From Melittangium boletus DSM 14713 (GTDB lineage Bacteria > Myxococcota > Myxococcia > Myxococcales > Myxococcaceae): 64,000 nt of DNA. Of this stretch, positions 16,596 through 25,856 are shown piece after piece; position 1 is the first letter of the stretch, and each line of letters begins with the position of its first letter. The stretch is from NCBI RefSeq assembly GCF_002305855.1, contig NZ_CP022163.1, positions 4,650,292 through 4,714,291 on the forward strand, read 5' to 3'. Under the pieces are notes generated by a model. The model searched no databases, was not told the DNA's origin, and saw only the letters and a list, made by a program, of their open reading frames with translations. The position numbers and the translations under genes are program-made.

Positions 16596-17939
16596 ATGAA
16601 GCTGTGCTGCACGGTCGTGTTGGTAGCGCTCCTCGTCGGGTGTGGTTTTTCCTCTCGAACGGTGCGCTTGGACACGGGCCGGACCGACTCGCTCGTCTTC
16701 ACCCCGCGCACAAGCGCCGAGCCGGTGGAACTGGATGACGACGAGTTCAACGAATCCGTGGCGAAGCTTGCCCGGGACGCGCGATTTCCCACTCGGCCCC
16801 AGGAAGCCGCTCGGCGACTGTTCGAAGTGGAGGCGCGCAGCGGTTCGTTCACCTACGAGACGCGTCACCACCGCATCACCGCTCTCGGAGCGGGCGAGCC
16901 TCTGGAGGTATCCACGGAGGAAGAGGCGTTGACGCGCGCCTACCTGCGTTGGTGCGAGCGCACCGGCGAGCATGGCGACTGTCTGCGCCTGCTGACGGAA
17001 AGCCGCGCCATCAACGGTGATGGCCGTTTCGCGCTGGCCATGGCCCTCGCCAAGGGGGCCGTGCTGGACGAAATGCTGGCGGCCTTCAAGGACATGGCGG
17101 ACCCCCACGCCATGGTGGCGGCCGTGCTCTGGACGTGGACCACGTACATGATTCTGCTCGCGGTGCCTGACGTGACGGTCTCCAAGGGCATCGCCGCCGT
17201 GATGACCGCCACGCTCATCGCCTACGTGGGCGTCGATACCTTCTGGGGCCTCGTCGTGGGCTTCAAACGGCTGATGGACGAGACGGACCGGGCCTCCTCC
17301 TTTCACGCGTTGCGCGAGGCGGGCGAGCGCTACGGCAAGCTCATGGGGCGCAACGCGGCGCGAGCATTCGCCATGCTGGCCCTGGCAGCCATTGGCCACA
17401 CGGCACCGGGACTTGCCACGAAGGTGCAGGCGCTACCCGGCGCGATTCAGGCGGCGGCCCAGGCGGAAACGCAGGTGGGTCTCCGGCTCGCGGCGGTGGG
17501 AGAAGTGAAGTCGGTCGTCGTGAGCGCCGAGTCCGTCACCATCGCGCTCGCGCCTGGTGCTGTCGCCATGACGGCCCAATCCATGCGCGGGACCGCGGCC
17601 AAGGCACCTCCCAGCGGATTCAGGGCATGGGGGTCGCACAGCGGTTTCAAGAGGGCCATGGGCTCGGCGGGCCCTGGGAAGGAGTGGCACCACATCGTCG
17701 AGCAGACGCCAGGCAACGTGAAGCGATTCGGAGCACAAGCCCTTCAGAACACCGACAACATTGTCCCCATGGACAAGGGCATCCACACGCGCATCAGCTC
17801 GATCTACTCGTCGATCCGCTACGACATTACGCATTCGTATACGCTGACCGTGCGGAAGTGGTTGAGCACGCAGTCCTATGAGGCCCAGCGCCAGTTCGGA
17901 GTACTGGCCATCGAGAACGTGTCGAAGAGGTTCTGGTGA
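16596..17939 (+). CDS. SitA-like polymorphic toxin lipoprotein, HNH-type tip
   Basis: A 447-residue lipoprotein. The signal peptide ends in LLVGC (C16). Residues ~110-270 form a helical chassis with hydrophobic stretches (AAVLWTWTTYMILLAV, AVMTATLIAYVGV) that also occurs in the toxin at 46.3 kb. The C-terminal ~90 residues form an HNH-like nuclease: EWHHIVEQ (H365, H366), QNTDNIV (N388) and GIHTRISS (H397). SitA proteins of Myxococcus are lipoprotein toxins passed between cells by outer-membrane exchange; the layout here fits. The partner at 17936 overlaps by ATGA and should be the immunity protein. Nuclease activity is inferred from motifs. Confidence 0.82.
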   Translation: MKLCCTVVLVALLVGCGFSSRTVRLDTGRTDSLVFTPRTSAEPVELDDDEFNESVAKLARDARFPTRPQEAARRLFEVEARSGSFTYETRHHRITALGAGEPLEVSTEEEALTRAYLRWCERTGEHGDCLRLLTESRAINGDGRFALAMALAKGAVLDEMLAAFKDMADPHAMVAAVLWTWTTYMILLAVPDVTVSKGIAAVMTATLIAYVGVDTFWGLVVGFKRLMDETDRASSFHALREAGERYGKLMGRNAARAFAMLALAAIGHTAPGLATKVQALPGAIQAAAQAETQVGLRLAAVGEVKSVVVSAESVTIALAPGAVAMTAQSMRGTAAKAPPSGFRAWGSHSGFKRAMGSAGPGKEWHHIVEQTPGNVKRFGAQALQNTDNIVPMDKGIHTRISSIYSSIRYDITHSYTLTVRKWLSTQSYEAQRQFGVLAIENVSKRFW

Positions 17940-18289
17940 TGAGCTTGGAGGAACTTGTCGAACGGTTCGCTCAGCACGTGGCCGCGCAGACCGAGGCCAT
18001 CCGACGAGGTGATGCCAAGACGGGGAACAAACATGCCAAGCAGTACACCGCTGCGCTTTTGGAACTACGGGCGCGGGGAAATGCCGGGCGAGATGCCCTC
18101 GCGGTGCTGTTGAAGCACCCCCAAACGGATGTTCGTTCCATGGCGGCCGCGTTCCTGCTCCGCTATCGGACGACCGAGGCCCGGGCGGTCCTGGAAGCAA
18201 CGGCGAAGGAAGGTGGAGTGGCCGCTATCGGAGCGATCATGACACTGCGGCGTTGGGATGATGGCACCTGGGCACTCGACCCGGAATAG
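17936..18289 (+). CDS. DUF2019-type immunity protein
   Basis: A 117-residue all-helical protein resembling DUF2019, a HEAT-like family. Typical features are ELVERFAQHVAAQTEAI, RGDAKTGNKHAKQ, and DVRSMAAAFLLRYR, with a WDDGTWALDPE tail. Its ATGA overlap with the SitA-like toxin indicates coupled translation and makes it the likely cognate immunity protein. It is cytoplasmic, with no signal peptide. Confidence 0.75.
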   Translation: MMSLEELVERFAQHVAAQTEAIRRGDAKTGNKHAKQYTAALLELRARGNAGRDALAVLLKHPQTDVRSMAAAFLLRYRTTEARAVLEATAKEGGVAAIGAIMTLRRWDDGTWALDPE

Positions 18290-18312
18290 CCCCTGGACCT
18301 CCCCTGGGTGGC

Positions 18313-19326
18313 TTAGATGGCGAGTGAAGCCACTGCCTCCGTGTCGGACGGCGCCTCGTGCGGGCTCCGCTTCTTGCGCTCCAGGTACCAGCGGCGGAAG
18401 GCGAGGGTGGCCCGATCCGTCGCCACGCTGCGCTCCTCGGAGACGGGCGGCACCTCGACGGGGTGGCTCGACTCCACCACCGCCTTGTCCTCGCGCAGGA
18501 TGCGGGTGTTGTAGCGGTCCACCAGTCCGGCGAGCGGCTGCATGCGCACGAAGTCTCGCGCGCTCACGAGGAACATCCGCACGTGGTTCGCATCCACCGG
18601 CACGCACCACATGTAGAGCTGCATGAGGCGCCCGGGAATGGGGACGTTCATCCGCATGCCATTGGGCCGCAGCCAATCGAGGAAGCCCTTCGGCTCCACC
18701 CCGTCCATTCTCGATTGGGTGCGGAAGCCCGTGGGCGTGGGCTCCAGCTCGATCTCCATCCGCGAGTCCGGCTTCATCCGGCGGCGCAGCGCTCCTCCAA
18801 TGGTGCGCCGGTGCACGAAGGGCAGGTGGGGGGCGTCCAGCATGTTCTCCATGGCCCGCGTCCAATGCGCGTTCCACGTCTCCGCGTACCGCCACACGTG
18901 CACCCCCTTCTGCTCCAGCGCCTCGGGGACATAGGGCTCTTCGGGGGCCTCCGCGCCCGGGTGCGTGTAGAGCCACACGAGACCTCCGCGCTCACGCACG
19001 GGAAAGGCCGTGGCCGCGAAGCGTTGACGCTTCTCCTCGGGCATGGGGTTGAGGGGGATGTGCGTGCACGCGCCGTCCGAGGCGAAGCGCCATCCATGGA
19101 AGGGACACTCCAGGCACCCGTCCTCGTTCACCTTCCCGAGCGACAGCTTCACGCCCCGGTGGGGGCATCGGTCCCTCAACGCCGAGATCGTTCCCCGGGC
19201 ATCGCGGAAGAGGACGATGCGCTCGCCGGCCACGGTCAGCCCATACGGCCGACGGCCCACCTCGCGTGACATCGCCACGGGCGTCCACACGTCCGCCAGA
19301 CCCTCGTGGGCGAATCCGTCCAGCAT
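18313..19326 (-). CDS. Rieske non-heme iron oxygenase
   Basis: A 337-residue ring-hydroxylating or demethylating oxygenase alpha subunit. The Rieske cluster ligands are in CPHRG and, 19 residues on, CPFHGW. The mononuclear iron site is DAPHLPFVH, giving two His and an upstream Asp. The vanillate demethylase/phenylpropionate dioxygenase group fits. It needs an electron-transfer reductase, which is not adjacent. ATG 19326 has GGAGGAG upstream. It is divergent from a TetR gene across a 17-base dyad, so TetR control by the substrate is likely. Confidence 0.9.
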   Translation of the reverse strand: MLDGFAHEGLADVWTPVAMSREVGRRPYGLTVAGERIVLFRDARGTISALRDRCPHRGVKLSLGKVNEDGCLECPFHGWRFASDGACTHIPLNPMPEEKRQRFAATAFPVRERGGLVWLYTHPGAEAPEEPYVPEALEQKGVHVWRYAETWNAHWTRAMENMLDAPHLPFVHRRTIGGALRRRMKPDSRMEIELEPTPTGFRTQSRMDGVEPKGFLDWLRPNGMRMNVPIPGRLMQLYMWCVPVDANHVRMFLVSARDFVRMQPLAGLVDRYNTRILREDKAVVESSHPVEVPPVSEERSVATDRATLAFRRWYLERKKRSPHEAPSDTEAVASLAI

Positions 19327-19352
19327 CGCGCTCCTCCGTCTCTGGAATGCTC

Positions 19353-19369
19353 TCGGATAGAATATCCGA
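19353..19369. promoter_or_regulatory. Perfect dyad, candidate TetR operator
   Basis: TCGGATA (19353-19359), GAA spacer, TATCCGA (19363-19369). It lies 27 bases upstream of the Rieske oxygenase start and 97 upstream of the tetR start. The size and symmetry suit a TetR-family operator. Similar half-sequences (TTATTCAA) occur twice nearby. Confidence 0.65.
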
Positions 19370-19465
19370 CATGGTTTATTCAATTTCAAGCCAACCGGAG
19401 GGAGTGGTGTTGGGCCCAGGCGGCGGAAGTTGGATTCCGTACGTCATCCGGATTATTCAAACCGC

Positions 19466-20095
19466 ATGGCCAGGGTGAAGGGGAGCCGCAACGCCGACTA
19501 CGAGAAGGAACGGGCGCGCCTGCTGGAGGCGGTGTGCCAGCGGGTGCTCGCTCCGGATGGGGCCCAGGCGAGCTTCCGGGAGCTCGCCGAGGTGGCCGGG
19601 GTGAGCGTGGCCACGTTGCGCCACTACTTCGGCTCGCGCGAGGCGCTGCTGGCCGAGGTGATGGCGGACATGCACCGGCGAGGCCTCCCCCACCTGCTCG
19701 CCGCCGCCACGGCGCTTCATGGTCCGGCGCGCGAGTCCCTGCGCTGGTTCTTGGAGTCCCTGCTCATGGGGTGGCGCCATGGGGTGGGCTCGGCGCATGC
19801 CTTCGGGCTCACCGCGGGCGTGGGCCACGCGACGCTGGGGCCGGTGTACGTGACGGAGCTCCTGGAGCCCACGCTGCAAGCCGCGGAGGCGCGGCTGTCA
19901 CGCCACATCGCGGAGGGCGAGCTGCGGCGCTGTGACGTGCGTCATGCCGCGCTGGAGTTGGTGTGTCCGGTGGTGATGGGGCTCCTGCACCAGATGCAGC
20001 TGTCCGGGGCGAGCTGCCGGCCCCTGGACGTGGAGCGCTTCCTGGAGGACCACCTGGAGACCTTCCTCCGGGCGCATGCCGTGAGCCCCGGCTAG
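19466..20095 (+). CDS. TetR family transcriptional regulator
   Basis: A 209-residue regulator. The N-terminal helix-turn-helix is visible as FRELAEVAGVSVATLRHYFGSREALL, the usual TetR signature. The C-terminal ligand domain is helical. ATG 19466 is chosen; an upstream in-frame start has no support. It is divergent from the Rieske oxygenase, its most likely target, and probably represses both genes. Confidence 0.92.
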   Translation: MARVKGSRNADYEKERARLLEAVCQRVLAPDGAQASFRELAEVAGVSVATLRHYFGSREALLAEVMADMHRRGLPHLLAAATALHGPARESLRWFLESLLMGWRHGVGSAHAFGLTAGVGHATLGPVYVTELLEPTLQAAEARLSRHIAEGELRRCDVRHAALELVCPVVMGLLHQMQLSGASCRPLDVERFLEDHLETFLRAHAVSPG

Positions 20096-20646
20096 GTGCT
20101 CCCCAGGAGCATCGCGAGCGTGGCCACGGTCATGGGCTTGCCCTGTTGCGTCAGGGAGGAGGGAATGCCGAGCGTGACGGGCCGCTGGGGGATGCCTCCA
20201 CAGCTCCGCGAGCCTTCGTAGAGCCCGTCCGCGTTGACCTTCAGGTCATACCCACACCGGCCCACCGTGCCGGAAATCGCCTGGGGGCCGAAGTCGAGGT
20301 GGACGAGGCTGCCGAGGAAGTTGCCCTGGATCTCGGTGACGCCCTCCTTGTCCCGGAGTTGCAGCCGGCTGAGCAGGCCCCCCGCGGTGCCGCCCACGGT
20401 GTTCGCGTCGAGGTTCAGGAAGACCACCCGGCCGAACGCTCGGCCCCTCAGACTGTCGCCCTCGCGCGTCAGTTGGATGTCGGCGCTGTTGAGGTCGTTG
20501 CCCTCCACCTGGACGGTGTAGGCGTTATTGGGAGTCCGCAGGAAGAGGTAGGAACGCTCCTCCTTCGCGGCCGCCGTCCCGAGCGCGAGCAGGACGGCCA
20601 TTCCCAGCGCACGGCGACCGGAGCGCTTCACGTTCGATGGCTTCAT
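20092..20646 (-). CDS. Exported protein of unknown function
   Basis: ATG 20646 starts a basic N-terminus and signal peptide (RALGMAVLLALGTAAA), giving a 184-residue precursor. The mature part is beta-rich (YTVQVEGNDLNSADIQL, GRVVFLNLDANTVGG, FLGSLVHLDFG) and contains two Cys that could form a disulfide. I do not recognise a family. It is convergent with tetR, the two stops overlapping by 4 bases. Confidence 0.65.
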   Translation of the reverse strand: MKPSNVKRSGRRALGMAVLLALGTAAAKEERSYLFLRTPNNAYTVQVEGNDLNSADIQLTREGDSLRGRAFGRVVFLNLDANTVGGTAGGLLSRLQLRDKEGVTEIQGNFLGSLVHLDFGPQAISGTVGRCGYDLKVNADGLYEGSRSCGGIPQRPVTLGIPSSLTQQGKPMTVATLAMLLGST

Positions 20647-20803
20647 GACCGTGAAGATAAGGCGAGGGGACGGTGGTGTCTCCGCATTCGCCTGGACGCC
20701 TGGTGGCCAGGTCTGGACGAGGGAAGCGGGCGAGCGGCGAGGGGCGCCGTTATGTCCTCCCCTCACCTCGAAGTCCGCCGCGTCCCCGCTGGCGAAGGAG
20801 CCC

Positions 20804-22027
20804 TCCGTGGAGGCGTCGTCCCCATCCCCCGATGCGCGCGTGGCGCCCCCTCGGGCCCCCGCGGGTCTGCTCCTGATGGTGTTGACGATGCTGGGGCTCG
20901 TCGCGGGGTTGCACGTCTACCTCGGGGCGAGGCTCATCTCGGCGCCGGGCCTCCCCTCGCCCTGGGCGGACCTGGGCTGGGCGGTGTTGGGGCTGGGGTT
21001 CCTCTCCATCCCGGCGGCGATGGCGTCCACGCGCATGCGTCCCTCCTGGCGCGAGCAGGTGCTGCACTGGGGCGGCATGCTCTGGCTGGGCGCGTTCGGC
21101 CTGCTGCTGACGGCCACGGCGGTGGCGGACGTGGCGGGGTGGGTGTGGCGGCTCACGGGCTCGGCGCCGGGTGGGATGGAGTGGGCTCGGCTCGAGGCGC
21201 TGGGCGTGGTGGGCGTGGTGGGCCCGGCGCTGCTCCTCGCCTTCCGCACGGCGCGCTCTCCGGCGCGGGTGGAGCGGGTGACGGTGCCCGTGGCGGGCCT
21301 GGGCGAGGGGCTGTCGGGGATGAAGGTGGTGCAGATCTCCGACATCCACATCGGCCCCACGCTGGACCGGCGCTTCATGCGGCGGGTGGTGGAGCAGGTC
21401 AACGCCTTGAAACCCGACCTGGTGGCGGTGACGGGGGACCTGGTGGATGGGAACGTCGCGCGGCTGCGGGACGAGGTGGCGCCCCTGGCGGACCTGCGGG
21501 CGCCGCTGGGCGTCTACTTCGTCACCGGCAACCACGAGTACTACCACGGGGGCGCGGCCTGGAGCGCCGAGGTGGCCCGGCTGGGACTCACGGTGCTGAA
21601 CAACGCGCACCGGGTGGTGGAACGGGCTGGAGCTCGCTTGACGGTGGCGGGCGTGACGGACCTCGAGGGTGGGCGCATGGAGGCGGGCCACGCATGTAGG
21701 CCGGACGTGGCGCTCGCGGGCGCTCCCGAGGGCGTGCCCCGCCTGCTCCTCGCGCACCAGCCGCGCGTGGCCCTGCGCGCCGGGGGACTGGGCGTGGACC
21801 TCCAACTGTCCGGACACACCCACGGTGGGCAACTCTTTCCCTTCATGGCCTTCGTGAAGTTGCAGCAGCCCGTCATCCAGGGTCTGGCCACGGTCGCGGG
21901 CGTCCGCGTCTACACCCACCGGGGGACGGGCTATTGGGGCCCTCCGCTGCGCCTGGGTCCCGCGCCGGAGATCGCCGAACTGACGCTCGTGCGCGCGGCG
22001 CCGGGTGATTCGTCCTCCAATCACTGA
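20804..22027 (+). CDS. Membrane-anchored calcineurin-like metallophosphoesterase
   Basis: A 407-residue protein. Four or so N-terminal membrane helices occupy ~22-155, followed by a metallophosphatase domain with all signature motifs: QISDIHIG, VTGDLVDG, VTGNHEYY and SGHTHGGQ. This is the YaeI-type arrangement; some members hydrolyse lipid A precursors, others have unknown substrates. I chose GTG 20804 because AAGGAG lies six bases upstream; an earlier in-frame ATG overlaps the start of the opposite gene and gives an atypical leader. Confidence 0.85.
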   Translation, partial: SVEASSPSPDARVAPPRAPAGLLLMVLTMLGLVAGLHVYLGARLISAPGLPSPWADLGWAVLGLGFLSIPAAMASTRMRPSWREQVLHWGGMLWLGAFGLLLTATAVADVAGWVWRLTGSAPGGMEWARLEALGVVGVVGPALLLAFRTARSPARVERVTVPVAGLGEGLSGMKVVQISDIHIGPTLDRRFMRRVVEQVNALKPDLVAVTGDLVDGNVARLRDEVAPLADLRAPLGVYFVTGNHEYYHGGAAWSAEVARLGLTVLNNAHRVVERAGARLTVAGVTDLEGGRMEAGHACRPDVALAGAPEGVPRLLLAHQPRVALRAGGLGVDLQLSGHTHGGQLFPFMAFVKLQQPVIQGLATVAGVRVYTHRGTGYWGPPLRLGPAPEIAELTLVRAAPGDSSSNH

Positions 22028-22140
22028 GCGGAGGCCCGCTGCCAGACAATCCATGTCATGGGGGGACTGCGCGGCGGCTTGTCTCGGGTTAATGTGGCGC
22101 CAACGTCGACGCCGTTCGGCGCGAAGAAAAGTGGTGGACC

Positions 22141-22689
22141 GTGTTGTCGTGGTGGAAGCACGTGAAGAGGAAGCTGCGCCGGGCCCGGGTGCGGCTGATG
22201 CGGGGCGCGGGGGCCCCGTCGGAAATCGCCGGCGGGATGGCGCTTGGACTGTTCGTCGCGCTGCTGCCCATCCTGGGGCTGCAACTGCCCCTGGCGCTGC
22301 TCGTCGCTGAACTGTTGCGCCGGCTCGCGCACCTGCACCTGTCGCGCGTCGCCACCGCCGCGGGCGTGTGGCTCACCAATCCGCTCACCGCCGCGCCGCT
22401 CTATGGGCTGTGCTACCTCGTGGGCCGCCCGGTGGCGCAGTGGCTTTTGCCCGTTGCTCCTCCGCGCACGGCGGTGCAGGGCTCGGTGTCGTTGGAACTG
22501 TCCACGCTCTCCGGACCGGAGGCGATGACGGTGATTCTCAGCCTCGTGCTGGGCTCCATCCTTCTGGGGGTGCCCATCGCGTGGCTCGGCTATCGCATCA
22601 CCTACGGCATGGTGTCCCGTCAGCACGCCCGCCGGCAGGAGCGCCGCGCCCGCAGGCCGCGCTCCACCGCGCTCGTCGCGGGGACCTGA
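22141..22689 (+). CDS. DUF2062 membrane protein
   Basis: A 182-residue protein with an Arg/Lys-rich N-terminus (~5-20), the DUF2062 signature segment (GGMALGLFVALLPILGLQ then WLTNPLTAAPLY) and three membrane helices. The C-terminus is strongly basic. DUF2062 proteins are small inner-membrane proteins of unknown function. The start is GTG 22141; the ribosome site is poor, and TTG 22144 is possible. Confidence 0.8.
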   Translation: MLSWWKHVKRKLRRARVRLMRGAGAPSEIAGGMALGLFVALLPILGLQLPLALLVAELLRRLAHLHLSRVATAAGVWLTNPLTAAPLYGLCYLVGRPVAQWLLPVAPPRTAVQGSVSLELSTLSGPEAMTVILSLVLGSILLGVPIAWLGYRITYGMVSRQHARRQERRARRPRSTALVAGT

Positions 22690-22835
22690 GGGGCTGCCCA
22701 TCCCTTCCGACGGGTGGGCGGCCATCCTGGCGCTCGCCCAGGCCAGGGCTCTCCGTGGAATCGTTGGGAGCGCGCTGGGAGGTTGGAGAGGTGTGGGGTA
22801 TTCCGCGCTAGGGTCATCCCAGTGAGGATTCCGCG

Positions 22836-25800
22836 ATGAAGAAGCCAGCGAGCGCCGCGCCCTCCGAGCGTCTCGAGTCCGTGAGAGAGGTGCTGATGGG
22901 GGGAGGGGAGGTCGGCGCTCTGTTGCGCGGCATGGACTGGGCAGCCACGTCCCTCGGGCCCGTGGACTCCTGGCCTCAGAGCCTGCGCTCGGCGCTCAGC
23001 ATCTGCCTGGGTTCTGGCTTCCCCATCGGCATCTATTGGGGGGCGGACCTCGTGCTGTTCTACAACGACGGCTACATCCCCATCGCGGGAGGTAAGCACC
23101 CGTGGGCGCTTGGCCGCCCCGGTGAGGAAGTGTGGCCGGAGATCTGGGACGGGCTGCGGCGCTCGTTCGCACGGGTGATGGAGACCGGAGCGGCCACGTA
23201 TGAGGAGGACAGCCTCCTGCTCATGCACCGCCATGGGTACACGGAGGAGTGCTACTTCAACTTCACCTTGAGCCCCATCCGGGGAGAGGGCGGCCGGGTG
23301 GAGGGCGTCTTCAACGCCGTCCTGGAGACGACCTACCGTGTCATCAACGCGCGGCGCACCCAGGTGTTGCGCGAGCTGGCGGAGCGCACGGCCGTGGCGC
23401 GCACGGCCCGGGAGGCGTGTCTGCTGACCGCGAGCTCCCTGGGCGCGGCGCCCCTGGACGTGCCCTTCTGCGCCCTCTACCTCGTCGATGAGAAGGAGGG
23501 CGGCGCGCGGCTCACCGCCTCGTCGGGGTTCGCGCCCGGAGGTCCCTCCCTTCCCTCCGTCCTCTCGTTGGAGGTGGGGGCGCCGTCGCCCTGGCCGCTG
23601 GCGGAAGTCCGTCTGTCGGGACGGGTGGAGCAGGTGTCGGGGCTGTCGGAGCGGCTGGGCTTCGCGCCGCCGGGAGGCCCCTGGCCGGAGCCCTCGAACT
23701 CGGCGTTGGTGGTGCCCTTCCTGGTGGGCACGGGGGAGCTGGCTTCGGGGTTCCTCGTCATGGGTTTGAGCCCGCGCCGGGCGCTGGACGAGGAGTACCG
23801 GCAGTTCGCCGAGCGCGCGGCGGCGCACGTGTCCCGGGTCATGTCCGTGGCGGCGGCGTTCGAGGAGGAGCGCCAGCGGGCCGAGGCGCTCGCCGAGCTG
23901 GATCGGGCCAAGACGGCCTTCTTCTCCAATGTGAGCCACGAGTTCCGCACGCCCCTCACGCTCATGCTCGGCCCCATCGAGGACGCGCTCGCGGCGACGG
24001 AGCCCGCGCTCCACGGCGCCGAGCTGGAGCGGGTGCACCGCAACGGGCTGCGCCTGCTCAAGCTCGTCAACACGCTCCTGGACTTCAGCCGCATCGAGGC
24101 GGGCCGCATCGAGGCCTCCTTCGCGCCCACGGACCTGGCGGCGCTGACGCGGGAGCTGGCCAGCACGTTCCGCTCCGCGGTGGAGCGCGCCGGCCTGCGT
24201 CTGCGCGTGGACTGCGAGCCCCTGGCCCAGCCCGTCTACGTGGACCGGGACATGTGGGAGAAGATCGTCCTCAATCTGCTCTCCAACGCGCTCAAGTTCA
24301 CGTTCGCGGGGGAGATCTCCGTCACGCTGCGCGGCGGGGACTCGCGCGTGGAGCTCACCGTGCGCGACACCGGCACGGGCATTCCTCCCGAGGAGCTGCC
24401 GAGGATCTTCGAGCGCTTCCACCGCGTGCAGGACGCCCGGTCGCGAACCCACGAGGGCAGTGGCATCGGCCTGGCCCTGGTGCGCGAGCTGGTGGCGCTG
24501 CATGGCGGCACGGTGCGCGTGGAGAGCCACGTGGGCGAGGGGACGGCCTTCTTCCTGTCCCTGCCCACCGGCAGCGCGCATCTGCCCTCGGACAGGCTCG
24601 GCGTGTCCCGGACGCGCGTGTCGACGGCCTCGGGCGCCGAGGCCTATATGGAGGAGGCGCTGCGCTGGGGGCGCGGCTCGGCCACGGAGTCCGAGCCCGT
24701 GCGCGCGAGCGTCCATCCCACCGCGGGGGCGCGCATCGTGCTCGCGGACGACAACGCGGACATGCGCGAGTACGTCGCCCGGTTGCTGGGCGCGTTCTGG
24801 CGGGTGGAGGCGGTGGCGGATGGACAGGCCGCGCTGGACGCCGTGCTGCGCGAGCCGCCGGAGCTCGTGCTCACCGACGTGATGATGCCCCGGTTGGATG
24901 GCTTCGGCCTCTTGCGCGCGCTCAAGGCGGACGCGCGCACCCGGATGGTGCCCGTCATCCTGTTGTCGGCCCGGGCGGGGGAAGAGGCCCAGGTGGACGG
25001 CCTGGGCGCGGGCGCCGATGACTACCTGGTCAAGCCCTTCTCCGCGCGCGAGCTGCTCGCGCGGGTGGGGGCCCGGTTGGAGATCGCCCGGATGCGCGCC
25101 GGGCTCAACGCGGAGCTGGAGCGCAAGGTCCGCGAGCGCACCGCCCAGCTCCAGGAGTCCAACCGGGAGCTGGAGAGCTTCAGCTACTCGGTGAGCCATG
25201 ACCTGCGCGCGCCCCTGCGCCACATCCTGGGGTTCGCCGAGCTGCTCGCCAAGCGCACCCGCGGCACCCTCGACGACAAGTCCCAGCACTACGTGGACGT
25301 CATCGCGGAAGCGGCGCGCAAGGGCGGCCAGCTCGTGGATGACCTGCTCGCGTTCAGCCGCCTGGGCCGCGCGGAGCTCAAGCGCGCCACGGTGGACCTG
25401 GCACGGCTGGTGGACGAGGTCCGCGCCGACCTCGCTCCCGAGGCGGAGGGGCGAGACATCCACTGGCGGGTGATGGCCCTGCCGCCGGTGCAGGCGGACG
25501 CCTCGCTCCTGCGCATGGCCTTGAAGAACCTGCTGTCCAACGCGCTGAAGTACACGCGGCCCCGCGCCGAGGCCCTTATCGAGATTTCCGCCGAGGCGTC
25601 ACCAGAAGAGGTGCGGGTGCACGTGCGCGACAACGGAGTGGGCTTCGAGATGAAGTACGCGGACAAGCTCTTCGGCGTCTTCCAGCGGCTGCACGCCGCC
25701 GCGCAATTCGAGGGCACGGGCATCGGCCTGGCGAACGTGCGGCGGATCATCGCCCGCCATGGTGGCCACGTCTGGGCCGAGGGCGCCGTGGACCAGGGTG

Positions 25801-25856
25801 CCTGCTTCCATTTCTCCCTCCCCCATGCTCGTGTCGGAGCGTCCCCCCATGAGTGA
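22836..25856 (+). CDS. Hybrid sensor kinase, PAS/GAF-HisKA-HATPase-REC-HisKA-HATPase
   Basis: A 1006-residue soluble protein carrying two complete kinase cores. A PAS-like sensor (~25-165, RGMDWAATSLGPVDSWP) and a GAF-like domain (~180-335) precede core 1 (H368 in SNVSHEFRTPL; GTGIP and GSGIGLAL). A receiver (phospho-acceptor D681 in LTDVMMP) is followed by a coiled coil and core 2 (H788 in YSVSHDLRAPL, bacteriophytochrome-like). The double core implies phosphotransfer within one chain and on to the next gene product, an Rcp-type regulator overlapping by 8 bases. A paralogue lies at 37.1-40.1 kb. Confidence 0.92.
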   Translation: MKKPASAAPSERLESVREVLMGGGEVGALLRGMDWAATSLGPVDSWPQSLRSALSICLGSGFPIGIYWGADLVLFYNDGYIPIAGGKHPWALGRPGEEVWPEIWDGLRRSFARVMETGAATYEEDSLLLMHRHGYTEECYFNFTLSPIRGEGGRVEGVFNAVLETTYRVINARRTQVLRELAERTAVARTAREACLLTASSLGAAPLDVPFCALYLVDEKEGGARLTASSGFAPGGPSLPSVLSLEVGAPSPWPLAEVRLSGRVEQVSGLSERLGFAPPGGPWPEPSNSALVVPFLVGTGELASGFLVMGLSPRRALDEEYRQFAERAAAHVSRVMSVAAAFEEERQRAEALAELDRAKTAFFSNVSHEFRTPLTLMLGPIEDALAATEPALHGAELERVHRNGLRLLKLVNTLLDFSRIEAGRIEASFAPTDLAALTRELASTFRSAVERAGLRLRVDCEPLAQPVYVDRDMWEKIVLNLLSNALKFTFAGEISVTLRGGDSRVELTVRDTGTGIPPEELPRIFERFHRVQDARSRTHEGSGIGLALVRELVALHGGTVRVESHVGEGTAFFLSLPTGSAHLPSDRLGVSRTRVSTASGAEAYMEEALRWGRGSATESEPVRASVHPTAGARIVLADDNADMREYVARLLGAFWRVEAVADGQAALDAVLREPPELVLTDVMMPRLDGFGLLRALKADARTRMVPVILLSARAGEEAQVDGLGAGADDYLVKPFSARELLARVGARLEIARMRAGLNAELERKVRERTAQLQESNRELESFSYSVSHDLRAPLRHILGFAELLAKRTRGTLDDKSQHYVDVIAEAARKGGQLVDDLLAFSRLGRAELKRATVDLARLVDEVRADLAPEAEGRDIHWRVMALPPVQADASLLRMALKNLLSNALKYTRPRAEALIEISAEASPEEVRVHVRDNGVGFEMKYADKLFGVFQRLHAAAQFEGTGIGLANVRRIIARHGGHVWAEGAVDQGACFHFSLPHARVGASPHE

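Noticed and set aside
22620..25463. 947-codon minus-strand frame
   Set aside because: A high-GC shadow of the double-core kinase; composition is His/Arg/Gly-rich with no motifs.
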